Shown: piece by piece, positions 63,381 to 64,000 of the stretch
Layout: each line of letters begins with the position of its first letter
Numbering within the stretch: position 1 is the first letter of the stretch
NCBI RefSeq assembly: GCF_004519405.1
Contig: NZ_SGWI01000002.1
Span: forward strand, 1-64,000
From: Pseudomonas sp. BCA17
GTDB taxonomy: Bacteria; Pseudomonadota; Gammaproteobacteria; Pseudomonadales; Pseudomonadaceae
DNA: 64,000 nucleotides
Direction: 5' to 3'
The notes under the pieces: model-generated
The model's input: the letters and a program-made list of their open reading frames with translations, nothing else
The model's database searches: none
What the model was told of the DNA's origin: nothing
Program-made: the position numbers and the translations under genes

Positions 63381-64000
63381 ATGTACAAATTGACTGTTGA
63401 AGGCCTGCATAAAAGCTATGGCGACAATGAAGTGCTCAAAGGTGTTTCGCTCAAGGCCAGGACCGGCGACGTGATCAGCCTGATCGGCGCCAGCGGCTCT
63501 GGCAAGAGCACCTTTTTACGCTGCATCAATTTCCTTGAAACACCCAATGACGGGGCCATGACCCTGGACGGTCAACAGATCCGTATGGTCAGCGACCGCC
63601 ACGGCATGCGCGTGGCCGACGACGCCGAACTGCAGCGCTTGCGCACGCGTTTGGCGATGGTGTTCCAACACTTCAACCTGTGGAGCCACATGAGCGTGCT
63701 GGAAAACATCACCATGGCCCCGCGCCGGGTGTTGGGCTGCAGCAAGAAGGACGCCGAAGACCGCGCCCGTCGCTACCTGGATAAAGTGGGGTTGCCGGCA
63801 CGTGTGGCCGATCAGTACCCGGCGTTCCTGTCCGGCGGCCAACAGCAACGGGTGGCCATTGCTCGTGCCCTGGCCATGGAGCCCGAGGTGATGTTGTTCG
63901 ACGAACCCACCTCGGCCCTCGACCCGGAGCTGGTCGGCGAGGTGTTGAAGGTGATTCAGGGCTTGGCCGAAGAAGGCCGCACCATGATCATGGTGACCCA
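63381..64000 (+). CDS. aotP: Arginine/ornithine ABC ATPase AotP, cut by window end
   Basis: The first 206 codons of the ATPase subunit of the Aot importer. Walker [10 protein letters not shown] (36-44), Q-loop VFQHFNLW, signature [15 protein letters not shown] and Walker [15 protein letters not shown] are all present. The last part with the H-loop and C-terminus (about 50 residues expected from HisP-like homologues) lies beyond the window. It starts 13 bases after the aotO stop. Confidence 0.95.
   Translation, partial: MYKLTVEGLHKSYGDNEVLKGVSLKARTGDVISLIGASGSGKSTFLRCINFLETPNDGAMTLDGQQIRMVSDRHGMRVADDAELQRLRTRLAMVFQHFNLWSHMSVLENITMAPRRVLGCSKKDAEDRARRYLDKVGLPARVADQYPAFLSGGQQQRVAIARALAMEPEVMLFDEPTSALDPELVGEVLKVIQGLAEEGRTMIMVT

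Noticed and set aside
1-64000. CRISPR arrays, tRNA/rRNA genes, prophage or insertion sequences
   Set aside because: No regularly spaced repeats, no cloverleaf or rRNA sequence, and no integrase, transposase or phage structural gene was found on either strand. Repeats present are REP/BIME type.

Overview
The window is a 64 kb stretch of a Pseudomonas chromosome, most like the P. fluorescens group. The basis is high GC, REP-type palindromes built on the core gggagcaagctccc or gcgagcaagctcgc, and a gene set typical of that genus: PcaR/PcaK, BraCDEFG, the Aot arginine transporter, RapA, a MucR-type MHYT-GGDEF-EAL protein, QuiP and CcoM. I see no tRNA, rRNA, CRISPR array, prophage or intact insertion sequence. 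It reads as core and soft-core chromosome with a few islands of unusual genes.

Layout. 0-7 kb: protocatechuate/beta-ketoadipate catabolism on the minus strand (pcaR, pcaK, then catI-catJ-pcaF-pcaH-pcaG), with two matching pairs of PcaR-type operators. 7-10 kb: a long leader plus a small conserved ORF, the phosphate transporter PitA, and a very short gene, ccoM (cbb3 oxidase subunit), with an ANR box. 10-13 kb: a LysR regulator, RidA and a class V PLP enzyme. 13-18 kb: RapA, an MFS transporter and a YkgJ-type Cys-cluster protein. 18-23 kb: a membrane c-di-GMP enzyme followed by a divergent tubulin/FtsZ-like GTPase, the most unusual protein here. 24-29 kb: the branched-chain amino acid ABC importer BraCDEFG. 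29-31.6 kb: a four-gene bufferin-type RiPP operon (DUF2282 precursor, DUF692/MNIO enzyme, DUF2063 partner, DoxX), expected to handle copper. 31.6-40 kb: LysR/SDR divergent pair, a lipoprotein, an FAD oxidoreductase, a cysteine-synthase-like enzyme, NhaA and a chemoreceptor. 40-51 kb, mostly minus strand: SlyB-like lipoprotein, PdxH, an OmpA protein with odd repeats, a serine hydrolase, a GH50-like glycoside hydrolase, DinG, a CopD-like membrane protein, a collagen-like secreted protein and an OmpA/TSP3 protein. 51-53 kb: a small operon with two SEC-C zinc-motif proteins. 53.0-53.4 kb: a deletion scar holding the C-terminal remains of a sensor kinase and of an iron-type ABC ATPase. 53.5-64 kb: GST, a BIME, the acylase QuiP, a DNA ligase plus its exonuclease, and the arginine transport operon aotJQMOP, whose last gene is cut by the window end.

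How the parts work together. The pca block covers ring cleavage (PcaHG) and the last two beta-ketoadipate steps (CatIJ, PcaF). The middle enzymes PcaB, PcaC and PcaD are not in the window. Both ABC operons (bra, aot) put a strong hairpin terminator straight after the binding-protein gene, a layout that yields more binding protein than permease. The bufferin operon is complete and coupled by ATGA overlaps. The standalone tubulin-like GTPase sits 203 bp behind the MucR-like gene on the same strand; no functional link is shown by sequence alone.
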